Assembly (NCBI GenBank): GCA_023429825.1 | Contig: JAEZDC010000032.1 | Coordinates: 27,625 to 91,624 of the forward strand | Length of the DNA stretch: 64,000 bases | Reading direction: 5' to 3' | DNA from: Bacteroidota bacterium | GTDB taxonomy: Bacteria > Bacteroidota > Bacteroidia > Chitinophagales > Chitinophagaceae | Shown: positions 36,428-44,480 of the stretch, piece by piece | Position numbering within the stretch: position 1 is the stretch's first letter | How the letters are laid out: each line of letters starts with the position of its first letter | The notes under the pieces: model-generated | What the model was told of the DNA's origin: nothing | Database searches by the model: none | Seen by the model: the letters and a program-made list of their open reading frames with translations, nothing else | Position numbers and translations under genes: made by a program

Positions 36428-38887
36428 TTATGCTTTAGTGAATGTCATTCTCCACTTTATTTTGTTGGTTTTATCCGCTTCTTCTTTTCGGATAAAAACT
36501 AATGGATAATATTTTCCTGTTGTCCAGTGATCGATGAATGTATCATAATACTTGCTTCCGGGGTTTCCATTCTGCCCGCCGGGATAAACACCATACGCTT
36601 CTATATCATCCGTAAGGTGCACTATCACTCTCCAGCTTGGCCCGTGATATTGTTTTGTTGCATTGATGATGTGTTCTCCTCCACCGATATTCAGTCCTAA
36701 CCGGCTCAATGCAGGAATTCGAAGCAGATGTCTTACGCCGGTATTTTTGAACCCGCCCCATTCCAAAGGCGTGTTATGTGATTTAAGCATTTCCAGCTTG
36801 GCGCATGCTTTACCAAAAGCAGCGGTAACTAACATGCGCAAATTATTTGTGGTAGACCCATTACCTTTTAAGAATAAATAATCAGTACTATCTTTTAATA
36901 AACCTTCAACCAAAGTGCTTTCATCCGGCCATTTACTTATACCATTCAGCTTGTCAATTTCATCTTTAAAAACGAACACTTCCAAACTATCCCACCACAA
37001 TTTGAAAATAGTGGCACCTTTCTCACCGACATCATTCCTCAAATTCCAGGATTTAACCAATTGAAAATATTCTTTCTGCTTTTCTGACAAAATGCTTTCA
37101 TCTATATATTTTAAAAGCAGCGGCATGGCCGTAGCTGCAAATACATTATAATTATCTGTCTGCAATCGCATCATATCATCGGGCGTGATATTGTTCATTG
37201 CGTCCAGTTGCTTGTTCACGCTGATACCACGGTAGGGAGGAAATGATCCGCTTAAATAATACGGATAAGTTGCATCCACCGGTAACTGGTTGGCTGAGCT
37301 GGCATAACCACGAGGGTGATTGAACTGCGAAGGGTTTTCATTAACCGGTATGAAGCCTTGCCACATATGACTACTATCCTGCCCCGGCATTATAAAGTCC
37401 CCCTGCCGCATCCACTTAGCAGGAAACTGTCCTTGTTGTTTGATGGCGACATCTCCTGTTTTAGATGCGAATAAAAAGTTTTGTCCCGGTGTCTGGAAAG
37501 TGGAGATCGCTTCTAAGTAATCACTATAATTCTTTGCCTTATTCAGCTTATTAAAAGTGAGTAATTCATTGCTGGGATCATGTGCTTTCCACCTGCAGGC
37601 GTAATACTTTCCATCTTTCAAACGACTTGGGTATTTGGTATCATACATCACAGGACCAAAGACTGTCATGGCAATATTCTCTGTGAGTTCAGCGCTATCA
37701 CTCACTTTGATCACTTCTTTTCGTGTCTCTGCTTTAGTCCATTGATTATTGAACCAATACTCCTGCATCGTACTGTCTTTGAACCTGATCTCATAATAAT
37801 CTCTCACATCCCTTCCTGCATTGGTGACGCCCCATGCACAGCTATCATTAAAGCCAATGATCACAGATGGTGCACCGGGAAACGTTACGCCATACACATT
37901 CATTTGTGGTGAGCTCAACTGCATTTCATACCAGAGTGAAGGAAGGTTCAATCCAAGATGTGGATCGTTTGCAAGGATGGGTCTCCCGCTTTTTGTTTTG
38001 GTTCCACCTACTGCCCAGTTGTTACTTCCATTATCCGGATCCGCTTTGGGTTCAACAAAAGCTGTTGTGGCAGACGTATCGATGTTATTATTGAATAAAG
38101 TAGAATCCAACGTTGCAGGCGGTTTAGCCACAACACCCGGCGCTGCGAAAACAGTTCCTTTGGGAATGATGGGAACCAAACTGTCCTGTATGATTGGGTA
38201 CAACTTTTCAAAATCAACTGCACCTAGTATTCTTCTTGCATTGGTCAACTCAAAATCCATTTCATAAGAAGCAAGGTCGAACGACATGAACTTGAGAAAC
38301 AAACTTGTTTTGAGATTGGTCCATGCTTCGGGTTTATAGTTGAGCAGCTTATATTCTAATGGATAATCAGAAGGCTTCAATGCATTAATGTATGCGTTCA
38401 CTCCCGCGGTATATGCATCCATTTCCATTTTAGTGATAGGGTTGGCTTCCGCTGCTTTCTGGCTATTCTCTGCAGCATATACCATTCCCAATCTCCTGAA
38501 GAAACGATCAATAGAAATATTCGTCTTGCCTGTGATCTCACTCAATCTTCCTGCTGCTACTCTCGTTTGAAAATCCATCTGCCACAAACGAAATTTCGCA
38601 TGCAGGTAACCCTGAACATAATAGAGGTCTTGTTCATTATCCGCATACACATGGGGCACCAATCTTTCATCAAATGCCACCTGTACATTTCCTGTTAGCC
38701 CGGGTAGCTTTATATCCACATTATAGCTGATATCTACAGGCTCTGCATTCTGCCAGAATCCTTTTTGTGGAGACAGGAAATAACCAAAGCGTGGTGTTTT
38801 AGCTGTACCGCTGGGAAACTGCACATCCAATGCAATGATAAGTCCTGCAGTGACTACGGCGGAGATAAGGAAGGGAACTACTCTCAT
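36428..38887 (-). CDS. Penicillin acylase-family (Ntn) amidohydrolase
   Basis: About 819 residues. An N-terminal hydrophobic segment (RVVPFLISAVVTAGLIIAL) directs it to the envelope. The precursor organisation is clear: alpha region with VPHVYADNEQDLYYVQGYLH and FRLWQMDFQTRVAAGRL, then the autocatalytic site GSNNWAVGG, where the Ser (about residue 288) becomes the N-terminal nucleophile of the beta subunit, followed by ANDPHLGLNLPSLWYEM. Relatives cleave penicillins or acyl-homoserine lactones; the substrate here is unknown. ATG 38,887 is chosen over a TTG three codons earlier. Confidence 0.93.
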   Translation of the reverse strand: MRVVPFLISAVVTAGLIIALDVQFPSGTAKTPRFGYFLSPQKGFWQNAEPVDISYNVDIKLPGLTGNVQVAFDERLVPHVYADNEQDLYYVQGYLHAKFRLWQMDFQTRVAAGRLSEITGKTNISIDRFFRRLGMVYAAENSQKAAEANPITKMEMDAYTAGVNAYINALKPSDYPLEYKLLNYKPEAWTNLKTSLFLKFMSFDLASYEMDFELTNARRILGAVDFEKLYPIIQDSLVPIIPKGTVFAAPGVVAKPPATLDSTLFNNNIDTSATTAFVEPKADPDNGSNNWAVGGTKTKSGRPILANDPHLGLNLPSLWYEMQLSSPQMNVYGVTFPGAPSVIIGFNDSCAWGVTNAGRDVRDYYEIRFKDSTMQEYWFNNQWTKAETRKEVIKVSDSAELTENIAMTVFGPVMYDTKYPSRLKDGKYYACRWKAHDPSNELLTFNKLNKAKNYSDYLEAISTFQTPGQNFLFASKTGDVAIKQQGQFPAKWMRQGDFIMPGQDSSHMWQGFIPVNENPSQFNHPRGYASSANQLPVDATYPYYLSGSFPPYRGISVNKQLDAMNNITPDDMMRLQTDNYNVFAATAMPLLLKYIDESILSEKQKEYFQLVKSWNLRNDVGEKGATIFKLWWDSLEVFVFKDEIDKLNGISKWPDESTLVEGLLKDSTDYLFLKGNGSTTNNLRMLVTAAFGKACAKLEMLKSHNTPLEWGGFKNTGVRHLLRIPALSRLGLNIGGGEHIINATKQYHGPSWRVIVHLTDDIEAYGVYPGGQNGNPGSKYYDTFIDHWTTGKYYPLVFIRKEEADKTNKIKWRMTFTKA

Positions 38888-39040
38888 ATTCAGCAATTAG
38901 TGGATTGAAAATAAGCAATTAGTTGGTTTGAAGCGATAAGTTGTAACAGCGAAAGAGAACGATACTGTTTTTGCTTGTCAGAACTCCAGAAATAAACAAG
39001 TACTTACTGATGCCGCTATATTTGTTCAAATCAATTTTCT

Positions 39041-39889
39041 ATGATCGCATATCTCGGAACCGGTTTACTGGGCAGCAATTTTGTGCGGGCTTTTCTTCGC
39101 AATGGAAAGCAGGTGCAGGTGTGGAACCGCACTGCATCGAAAGCCAAAGAACTGGAACAGTATGGCGCTACATCTTTTGATGATGCTGCAGATGCTGTAC
39201 AAGGTGCATCACGCATTCATCTTACATTGAAAGATGATGCTTCAGTAAATGAAGTATTGGAGGCCGCTGCGCAGGGCATGCAACCGAGGGTTGTGATCGT
39301 TGATCATACCACGACAAGTGCTGAAGGCGCCCGAGAACGCACTATACGCTGGGCGGGCCGCGGAATCAAATATATCCATGCACCTGTTTTTATGGGACCG
39401 GTGAATGCACTGGAGAGCACAGGTATCATGCTGGTATCAGGTGATCAACAACTCATTCAACAACTCACACCGGAATTAGAACGGATGACAGGCAAACTCA
39501 TCAACCTTGGTGAAGAGACTGGTAAGGCCGCGGGAATGAAATTAATAGGCAATTGTTTTCTTGTAGGCTTTACTGCTGCGGTTGGTGATACATTAACATT
39601 GGCTACTTCTTTAGATATTCCTTCTGCTGATGTGATAGCCCTGTTTGATAGTTGGAATCCCGGAACTATGCTGGTACCCCGACTCAAACGTATGTCCAGT
39701 GGCTCTTATGATCACCCTTCATGGAAGTTGAGCATGGCACGTAAGGACACACGGTTATTCATAGATTCCGCAAATAAAGCCCAACGTACACTGGCAGTGA
39801 TGCCTGCCATAGCAGCGGAAATGGACCGTTGGATCGAAAAAGGTCACGGTGGTGATGACTGGACGGTGATCGGTAAAAATAGCCTGTGA
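39041..39889 (+). CDS. Beta-hydroxyacid dehydrogenase-family NAD(P)-dependent oxidoreductase
   Basis: A 282-residue protein of the 3-hydroxyisobutyrate/6-phosphogluconate dehydrogenase superfamily. It starts with the Rossmann motif MIAYLGTGLLGSNFVRAFL and an Arg-containing second strand (VWNRTASKA) that favours NADP. The DHTTTSAEGARE segment, VFMGPVNALESTG, and the catalytic Lys in GKAAGMKLIGNCF are in the expected places. Length is normal. The substrate is unknown and the gene stands alone, in opposite orientation to its upstream neighbour. Confidence 0.9.
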   Translation: MIAYLGTGLLGSNFVRAFLRNGKQVQVWNRTASKAKELEQYGATSFDDAADAVQGASRIHLTLKDDASVNEVLEAAAQGMQPRVVIVDHTTTSAEGARERTIRWAGRGIKYIHAPVFMGPVNALESTGIMLVSGDQQLIQQLTPELERMTGKLINLGEETGKAAGMKLIGNCFLVGFTAAVGDTLTLATSLDIPSADVIALFDSWNPGTMLVPRLKRMSSGSYDHPSWKLSMARKDTRLFIDSANKAQRTLAVMPAIAAEMDRWIEKGHGGDDWTVIGKNSL

Positions 39890-39934
39890 CATTTCTCTCA
39901 CCAAGAACTTTAGTCGCCCCTTGTTCGGACCTGC

Positions 39935-40020
39935 TTCGGGTCTGCGCCGTACCAAAGTCGCCTCTGCTTCGCTAAGAAAAAGACGAAGGATGACCGAACG
40001 TGACCCGAACCAGACCCGAA
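39935..40020. repeat. Inverted repeat with short direct repeats of a GACCCGAAC motif
   Basis: TTCGGGTCTG (39,935-39,944) is matched by CAGACCCGAA (40,011-40,020). The right arm is part of three close copies of GACC(C)GAAC at 39,992, 40,002 and 40,013. This lies in the 400-base non-coding gap between the oxidoreductase and the end of the caspase operon. It could form a hairpin of about 85 bases or mark an intergenic repeat family. Confidence 0.6.
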
Positions 40021-40118
40021 CGTGGTCCCTGGTAAATGTCTACAAGGACTGATGATCAGCGGTTGACTTTTGATCAGCCTTACATTGTTCTAACATGATT
40101 GCGATATCAATCTCTCAT

Positions 40119-40228
40119 GCACTCCTCATGCACCATACATGCCTTTGATAGGGCTTTGATAGGGCTTTGATATGCCTTTGGTATGGCTTAACCATGGCGT
40201 GAGTATGCGCTACCCGACGCTGGTATGG
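40119..40228. repeat. 11-bp periodic repeat array
   Basis: Ten consecutive 11-base units can be marked off, from GCACTCCTCAT through GCCTTTGATAG, GGCTTTGATAG, GGCTTTGATAT, GCCTTTGGTAT and GGCTTAACCAT to GCGCTACCCGA and CGCTGGTATGG. The centre four units are nearly identical, and units degenerate towards both ends while keeping the G[CG]...AT frame. The period matches one turn of the DNA helix. No open frame crosses it convincingly. It ends about 60 bases beyond the last gene of the caspase operon. Confidence 0.8.
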
Positions 40229-40290
40229 TTGGTAGCTCTGCGCCAATATGAGTCTACTGCGCTTTGACAATGTACCGGAACCGGTATCTA

Positions 40291-41100
40291 TTAACTTTTG
40301 ATCAATCTTCTAAATGTTGCCACATCCATGTAGCCGTAGTTGCTGAAGAAATGATTGTATAATTCTGTTTCCACCTGTGCGGGCTTCAATCCCTGCAAAT
40401 TATTCTTTAATACAGTTGCCTGCGACTTGAAATCATCCAATGACAGCATTGAAGGAGCAAATTTTAAAACGATACGGGAAGATTTAGAACCGTTCTTCAG
40501 TTCCTGCATACATAATGCTACAGATGTAATGTTCTCCGGAGCGATGGTTTCTCCCTTTGCATTAACAAACAATGAGTGATTGAAAGCTATGGCTGATTCA
40601 GAAGAAGGCAACTTCTTTACAGTGGTCTTTCCATCTACATCATATTGGATGAAGAAGAAGCCACCTTCAGTAAGATGGTATTTTGAACCCAATGAGATCC
40701 ATTCATTTTCTATTAAAAGGATGCGATTATTGGGGTGACTTCCTTTCAATGATTTTTCAATGTCTGTTTGATCATCACCGAATGCCCTGGTGCTGAGTTG
40801 TTTTGCGGCAAACGAAGGCATTAGTGCATCTTTGATTATCGCAACCCATTCTTTTTTTGCATTCTGAGAAGACTTGTCAGCAGTAATATCGAACCTCCCT
40901 TTGCCCGGGCTGATGCAGGAAATCTTTGCTGCCTTATCGATAAATATCAACTGGTCTTTTTCAGTGAACTTATCTCCCACTGCAAGGTTCTTTGCCTGGG
41001 TGCTCAGCTTAACAGTGCCTTTCACAAAAGTTACATAATAGGTTTCTGCGTTAGCGAATTGTGCAGCGATTACAAATACGATAACTAAAATGCTTCTCAT
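40291..41100 (-). CDS. Secreted FecR-like protein, last gene of the caspase operon
   Basis: A 269-residue protein with a signal peptide (MRSILVIVFVIAAQFANA, cleaved near residue 18). Residues 20-75 (VTFVKGTVKLSTQAKNLAVG, DQLIFIDKAAKISCISPGKG) look like the start of a FecR-type domain, a small beta-rich module. The rest, about 190 residues with VALCMQELKNGSKSSRIVLKF and a C-terminal helical region, is not recognised. It starts 6 bases after the CHASE2 gene and, by orientation and spacing, is the last member of the array's transcription unit. A role as a periplasmic partner of the CHASE2 protein is inference. Confidence 0.75.
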   Translation of the reverse strand: MRSILVIVFVIAAQFANAETYYVTFVKGTVKLSTQAKNLAVGDKFTEKDQLIFIDKAAKISCISPGKGRFDITADKSSQNAKKEWVAIIKDALMPSFAAKQLSTRAFGDDQTDIEKSLKGSHPNNRILLIENEWISLGSKYHLTEGGFFFIQYDVDGKTTVKKLPSSESAIAFNHSLFVNAKGETIAPENITSVALCMQELKNGSKSSRIVLKFAPSMLSLDDFKSQATVLKNNLQGLKPAQVETELYNHFFSNYGYMDVATFRRLIKS

Positions 41101-41106
41101 GTTGAT

Positions 41107-42303
41107 CTATTTAAAACTGAAATAAAACGATTTAATATTATTGAAAATATCTATTGGAGTTGGAAAATGCTTTGTTTTCTTAAAAACACCAATTAAAAAG
41201 CCCAAACAATTGGCGTAAAGTGCGAGGATCAGAATATTCACGTATACATTAAACAGTATGTATGAAAGAATTGAAATGCCGCCGAAGACTAATAAATAAT
41301 TAAGCAGCGAGGCAAGAAATGAATAACGTTTATTGTCCTGCAGCCTGGCAGGAATATTTTCTTCATGATAAAAAAGATAATATGATACCAATGTAAACAG
41401 CAGGATCATCATTAGCACCCACCACGGACTTACCAGGTGATACCCGTTCTTTAAAGTAAGATATACGTTCAATAAAATGAGTGTACCGGGGGTGCTGCCG
41501 TACATGGTTGAATGCACATCTGTATTGAAATCGCCCAGTAAGATGAATTTATTCTTTACAAATTCATTGATGATCACTTCTTCGGGAAGTAGCATGATCT
41601 CTGCAAGATTCACCACAGGATATTCTTTTCCTTCAAACACTTCAAACGTCCTGATCGGGAAATCGATGATCATACTGTTGAAGATGGGTCTGCCTCTATC
41701 CGTATTATACAGCCATCCATTTTCAATGTTTCCCCCGTCCAATACATTGTGCACATGCGCAGGGATGGAAGGATGCTTTTGCTGCTGCACCACGCGAAAC
41801 TTCAGAAAATAATCCTCTTTGGTTTTATAATCTGCAATACCATAATGCGTAGGAAATTTGGGTACTTCAATCGTATCTCCTCCCTGGTCGTGAATAGGGA
41901 AAACAATATTCGGCAAACCGGCGACTGCTGAGGTGAGTGCGGAATCGCAGGGAGCATCTCCTACAAGATTCACATCGCAGATCGCAAATTTGTGCGCTGT
42001 TTTGTATTTGTTAAGGATAGATAAAAATGAGCTCAACTGGCAACGATCGGTGATCACCTCTTTACCCATCATGTCGGCACTGGGCACTAATTCTTTATCG
42101 TAAGCAAGGTTGATGAAGAGGTATTCATTTCTGCCCGGATCATCATCCATTTGAAAAACGGTTCGTTTAATGGTAGACGCCCACTTGATCAAAGTTCCTT
42201 CTTCACCATAAGTGGAGTACATGCTCAACCATATCCAGCATATGACGAACAGGAACATCCCGTGCATCAAAGCGATCGACCAATGTTTGATACGTTTACT
42301 CAT
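41107..42303 (-). CDS. CHASE2-domain membrane protein without an output domain
   Basis: A 398-residue protein: one N-terminal membrane segment (about 10-28), a periplasmic CHASE2 domain (about 30-285, with FINLAYDKELV, KFAICDVNLVGDAP, GWLYNTDRGRP, NKFILLGDFNTDVHSTMYGS and TPGTLILLNVYLTL), and three C-terminal membrane segments (about 287-308, 328-350, 352-375). CHASE2 is an extracytoplasmic sensory domain normally fused to kinases or cyclases; here only about 20 residues follow the last membrane segment, so there is no output domain. Its ATG overlaps the stop of the caspase-like gene upstream by 4 bases (ATGA), linking it firmly to the array. Confidence 0.88.
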   Translation of the reverse strand: MSKRIKHWSIALMHGMFLFVICWIWLSMYSTYGEEGTLIKWASTIKRTVFQMDDDPGRNEYLFINLAYDKELVPSADMMGKEVITDRCQLSSFLSILNKYKTAHKFAICDVNLVGDAPCDSALTSAVAGLPNIVFPIHDQGGDTIEVPKFPTHYGIADYKTKEDYFLKFRVVQQQKHPSIPAHVHNVLDGGNIENGWLYNTDRGRPIFNSMIIDFPIRTFEVFEGKEYPVVNLAEIMLLPEEVIINEFVKNKFILLGDFNTDVHSTMYGSTPGTLILLNVYLTLKNGYHLVSPWWVLMMILLFTLVSYYLFYHEENIPARLQDNKRYSFLASLLNYLLVFGGISILSYILFNVYVNILILALYANCLGFLIGVFKKTKHFPTPIDIFNNIKSFYFSFK

Positions 42304-44477
42304 TTCTTTATAAATATATAATCTCCGCCTACATGTCCCGCTAATTCTAATGTGCCATAACGAGGTTCCGTTTTGGTTTCATTCATCACGGCTTCAATGA
42401 TGTGGTTGATGAACATTTTTTGAGCGGTGAGGTATTTCTCTTTGTTATCACTCAGCGCTTTTACCAGGTATTTCATGAACACTGATTCATCAGGTACTTC
42501 GGAATCATTGCCCGAAGTAATTGCCACACGACTCACTTTTTCACTCATCTCTCTCATTACCTGAGGCGCATCTGCACCTAAGCTTCTGGATTTAAATACA
42601 GAACCTGAGAAACATGCATCGGTAATGAGTAACGTATGCCGTGAAGGAAGTTTGGCAACTAAGTCTAACATGAGCTTGTTCGAGAACCAGGTATTTACGT
42701 CGTTTCGCTTTGCATCCGTTAACAGCCAATAACCTTTCTTTTCATTTTCTTTCCATATACCATGACCTGCGTAGAATATGACGATGTTGTCTTCGGGTTG
42801 GATGATCTCCATGATCTCGGCAAAGGTTTTCTTCACGTCGAGCACCGTTGGATTGAAGAGTGTAAAGATGTTATCGTCAGAAAAACTATAATTGCCTTTG
42901 AACAGTTGTTTCAATTTAATAGCATCTGCAACAGGGTTGGACAAAGATGGGATCGCATCATCCTCGTAATTTTGAGCAGCGATTAGCAGTGCGTAGTTTT
43001 TAGATTCTTTAGTAACAACAGGGGTTATATCCTCTTTTACCTCCGGTTTAGCTTTTCTTTCCAGTTCCAGTATTTGCTCTGCCGTATTGCCCGCTTTGTC
43101 TGTTGCCGTTATTTTTATTTTGTTGACACCTTCTGATAGTGTCACATTTCCCCAGAAATTCTCTGTTTGCAGGTAAACAACCTGATCGTTGATCTTCACC
43201 TCTTTGATACCGGAAGGATCGGTTGCAATTCCTCTTACGAGTACATCAACACCTGATGTAACAACCTGTAAACCCCTGTTTACCGGATCTGTAATAGTTA
43301 TAGATGGAGGGGTTTTATCACCTCTTCTTTCTTCAATCGTTTTACCTTCCAGTTTAGCAAGCCCATCAATAGCAGGTTGATACCTATCATTATAAAGAAG
43401 GGCTCTTTCAAAATCAGCTTTTGCCTTATCATATTGTTTGAGCCCCATATAAGCTTCAGCACGAAGTGTGTACAGAAAGAATTTTCCTGGCTGTTCATAG
43501 CTGAGATACAACCATTTCATGGGTTTCAAGCCTTCATTCGAAAGTTTTAAAGCGATATCGTACTTTTTATCAGCTAAGGCGTTCATAGTACGTACGCGGC
43601 TTAATGTTTTGTCGGTTACAAATAAGTTCTTCACTGAAAGCTTTGCATATTGTTCCGACTTTTCAGTTTGTCCGGTTAATGAATATGTCCATGCTAATAA
43701 ATACCTCGCCATTGTACGATCGACGCTATTTCCTTTCTCAAGTGCTTCAGACAAAGCAATAGCCTTAGGATAGTCCTTATTCAATATGGCAATATATATA
43801 TTGCCCATATCGTAATAAATATCTTCACCAAACTGCTGAAATTTTGGTTGCAATAACTCAATCAATTCTTTGTCCTCATTATAAAACGCTACATACTGCC
43901 CCGTTTGAAAAAGCCCCTGTATACTTGGTACACCGTAATTGTCCTTGTATTCTTTCTTAGAAAACTCCAATGAAGCAATAAACTTTATATCACTTACAGC
44001 GAGATTAAAATCGCCTGAAATTATATTTTTTGAAGCTCTTATTGCATGAATCCTGCGCAAATAATCATTGGACGGAATAAAATGATGGCCGAAAGGCTTA
44101 GGGGTATAAACAGCTTTCATCTCTTTAACTCGTTTGATTACTTCCCCCCATACCTTATTTGCGCCACGTAAATCATCTTTCTTGTCCAACCGTATAAAGG
44201 GCAATGCATCATAGTTATGATCGAAATTTCCCTGCATTGTATGATGCGCCGGGTAAATTTTATTGGCTTCTTCGTAAAGTTGTTCTGCTTTAGCCAGGTC
44301 TTTTTTAAAAGGGTTCCAGCCAGTCCCTGTAGCTTCTTTGGCTTTTCTTCTTAATGCACTGGCCTTGTTATAATCCTCTTTTGCTTTCTTCTCTTCTTCC
44401 TCGGTCATTTGACCAAATGCAGCGGTTCCTGCAAACAGGAACACAAGTAATAACGTTTTCAATAAGGGGTACTTCAT
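42300..44477 (-). CDS. Secreted TPR/Ig-like/caspase-like protein (array copy 11, subfamily A)
   Basis: 725 residues. A signal peptide (MKYPLLKTLLLVFLFAGTAAFG) is followed by a helical TPR-like region (about 25-375), an Ig-like domain of the type seen in glucodextranase-like proteins (about 389-475, NFWGNVTLSEGVNKIKITAT) and a peptidase C14 domain (494-725). The catalytic pair is His572 (FYAGHGI) and Cys622 (TDACFSG). The Asp before Cys is like that in metacaspases, which cut after Arg or Lys; the cleavage preference here is inference. The most downstream copy, it is translationally coupled to the CHASE2 gene. In its helical region it differs from all other copies by a KDLAKAEQLYEEANKIYP-type start. 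Confidence 0.9.
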   Translation of the reverse strand: MKYPLLKTLLLVFLFAGTAAFGQMTEEEEKKAKEDYNKASALRRKAKEATGTGWNPFKKDLAKAEQLYEEANKIYPAHHTMQGNFDHNYDALPFIRLDKKDDLRGANKVWGEVIKRVKEMKAVYTPKPFGHHFIPSNDYLRRIHAIRASKNIISGDFNLAVSDIKFIASLEFSKKEYKDNYGVPSIQGLFQTGQYVAFYNEDKELIELLQPKFQQFGEDIYYDMGNIYIAILNKDYPKAIALSEALEKGNSVDRTMARYLLAWTYSLTGQTEKSEQYAKLSVKNLFVTDKTLSRVRTMNALADKKYDIALKLSNEGLKPMKWLYLSYEQPGKFFLYTLRAEAYMGLKQYDKAKADFERALLYNDRYQPAIDGLAKLEGKTIEERRGDKTPPSITITDPVNRGLQVVTSGVDVLVRGIATDPSGIKEVKINDQVVYLQTENFWGNVTLSEGVNKIKITATDKAGNTAEQILELERKAKPEVKEDITPVVTKESKNYALLIAAQNYEDDAIPSLSNPVADAIKLKQLFKGNYSFSDDNIFTLFNPTVLDVKKTFAEIMEIIQPEDNIVIFYAGHGIWKENEKKGYWLLTDAKRNDVNTWFSNKLMLDLVAKLPSRHTLLITDACFSGSVFKSRSLGADAPQVMREMSEKVSRVAITSGNDSEVPDESVFMKYLVKALSDNKEKYLTAQKMFINHIIEAVMNETKTEPRYGTLELAGHVGGDYIFIKK

Positions 44478-44480
44478 AAA

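Noticed and set aside
40119..40228. Short repeats as a CRISPR array
   Set aside because: Units are only 11 bases, touch each other without spacers, and no cas gene is near.
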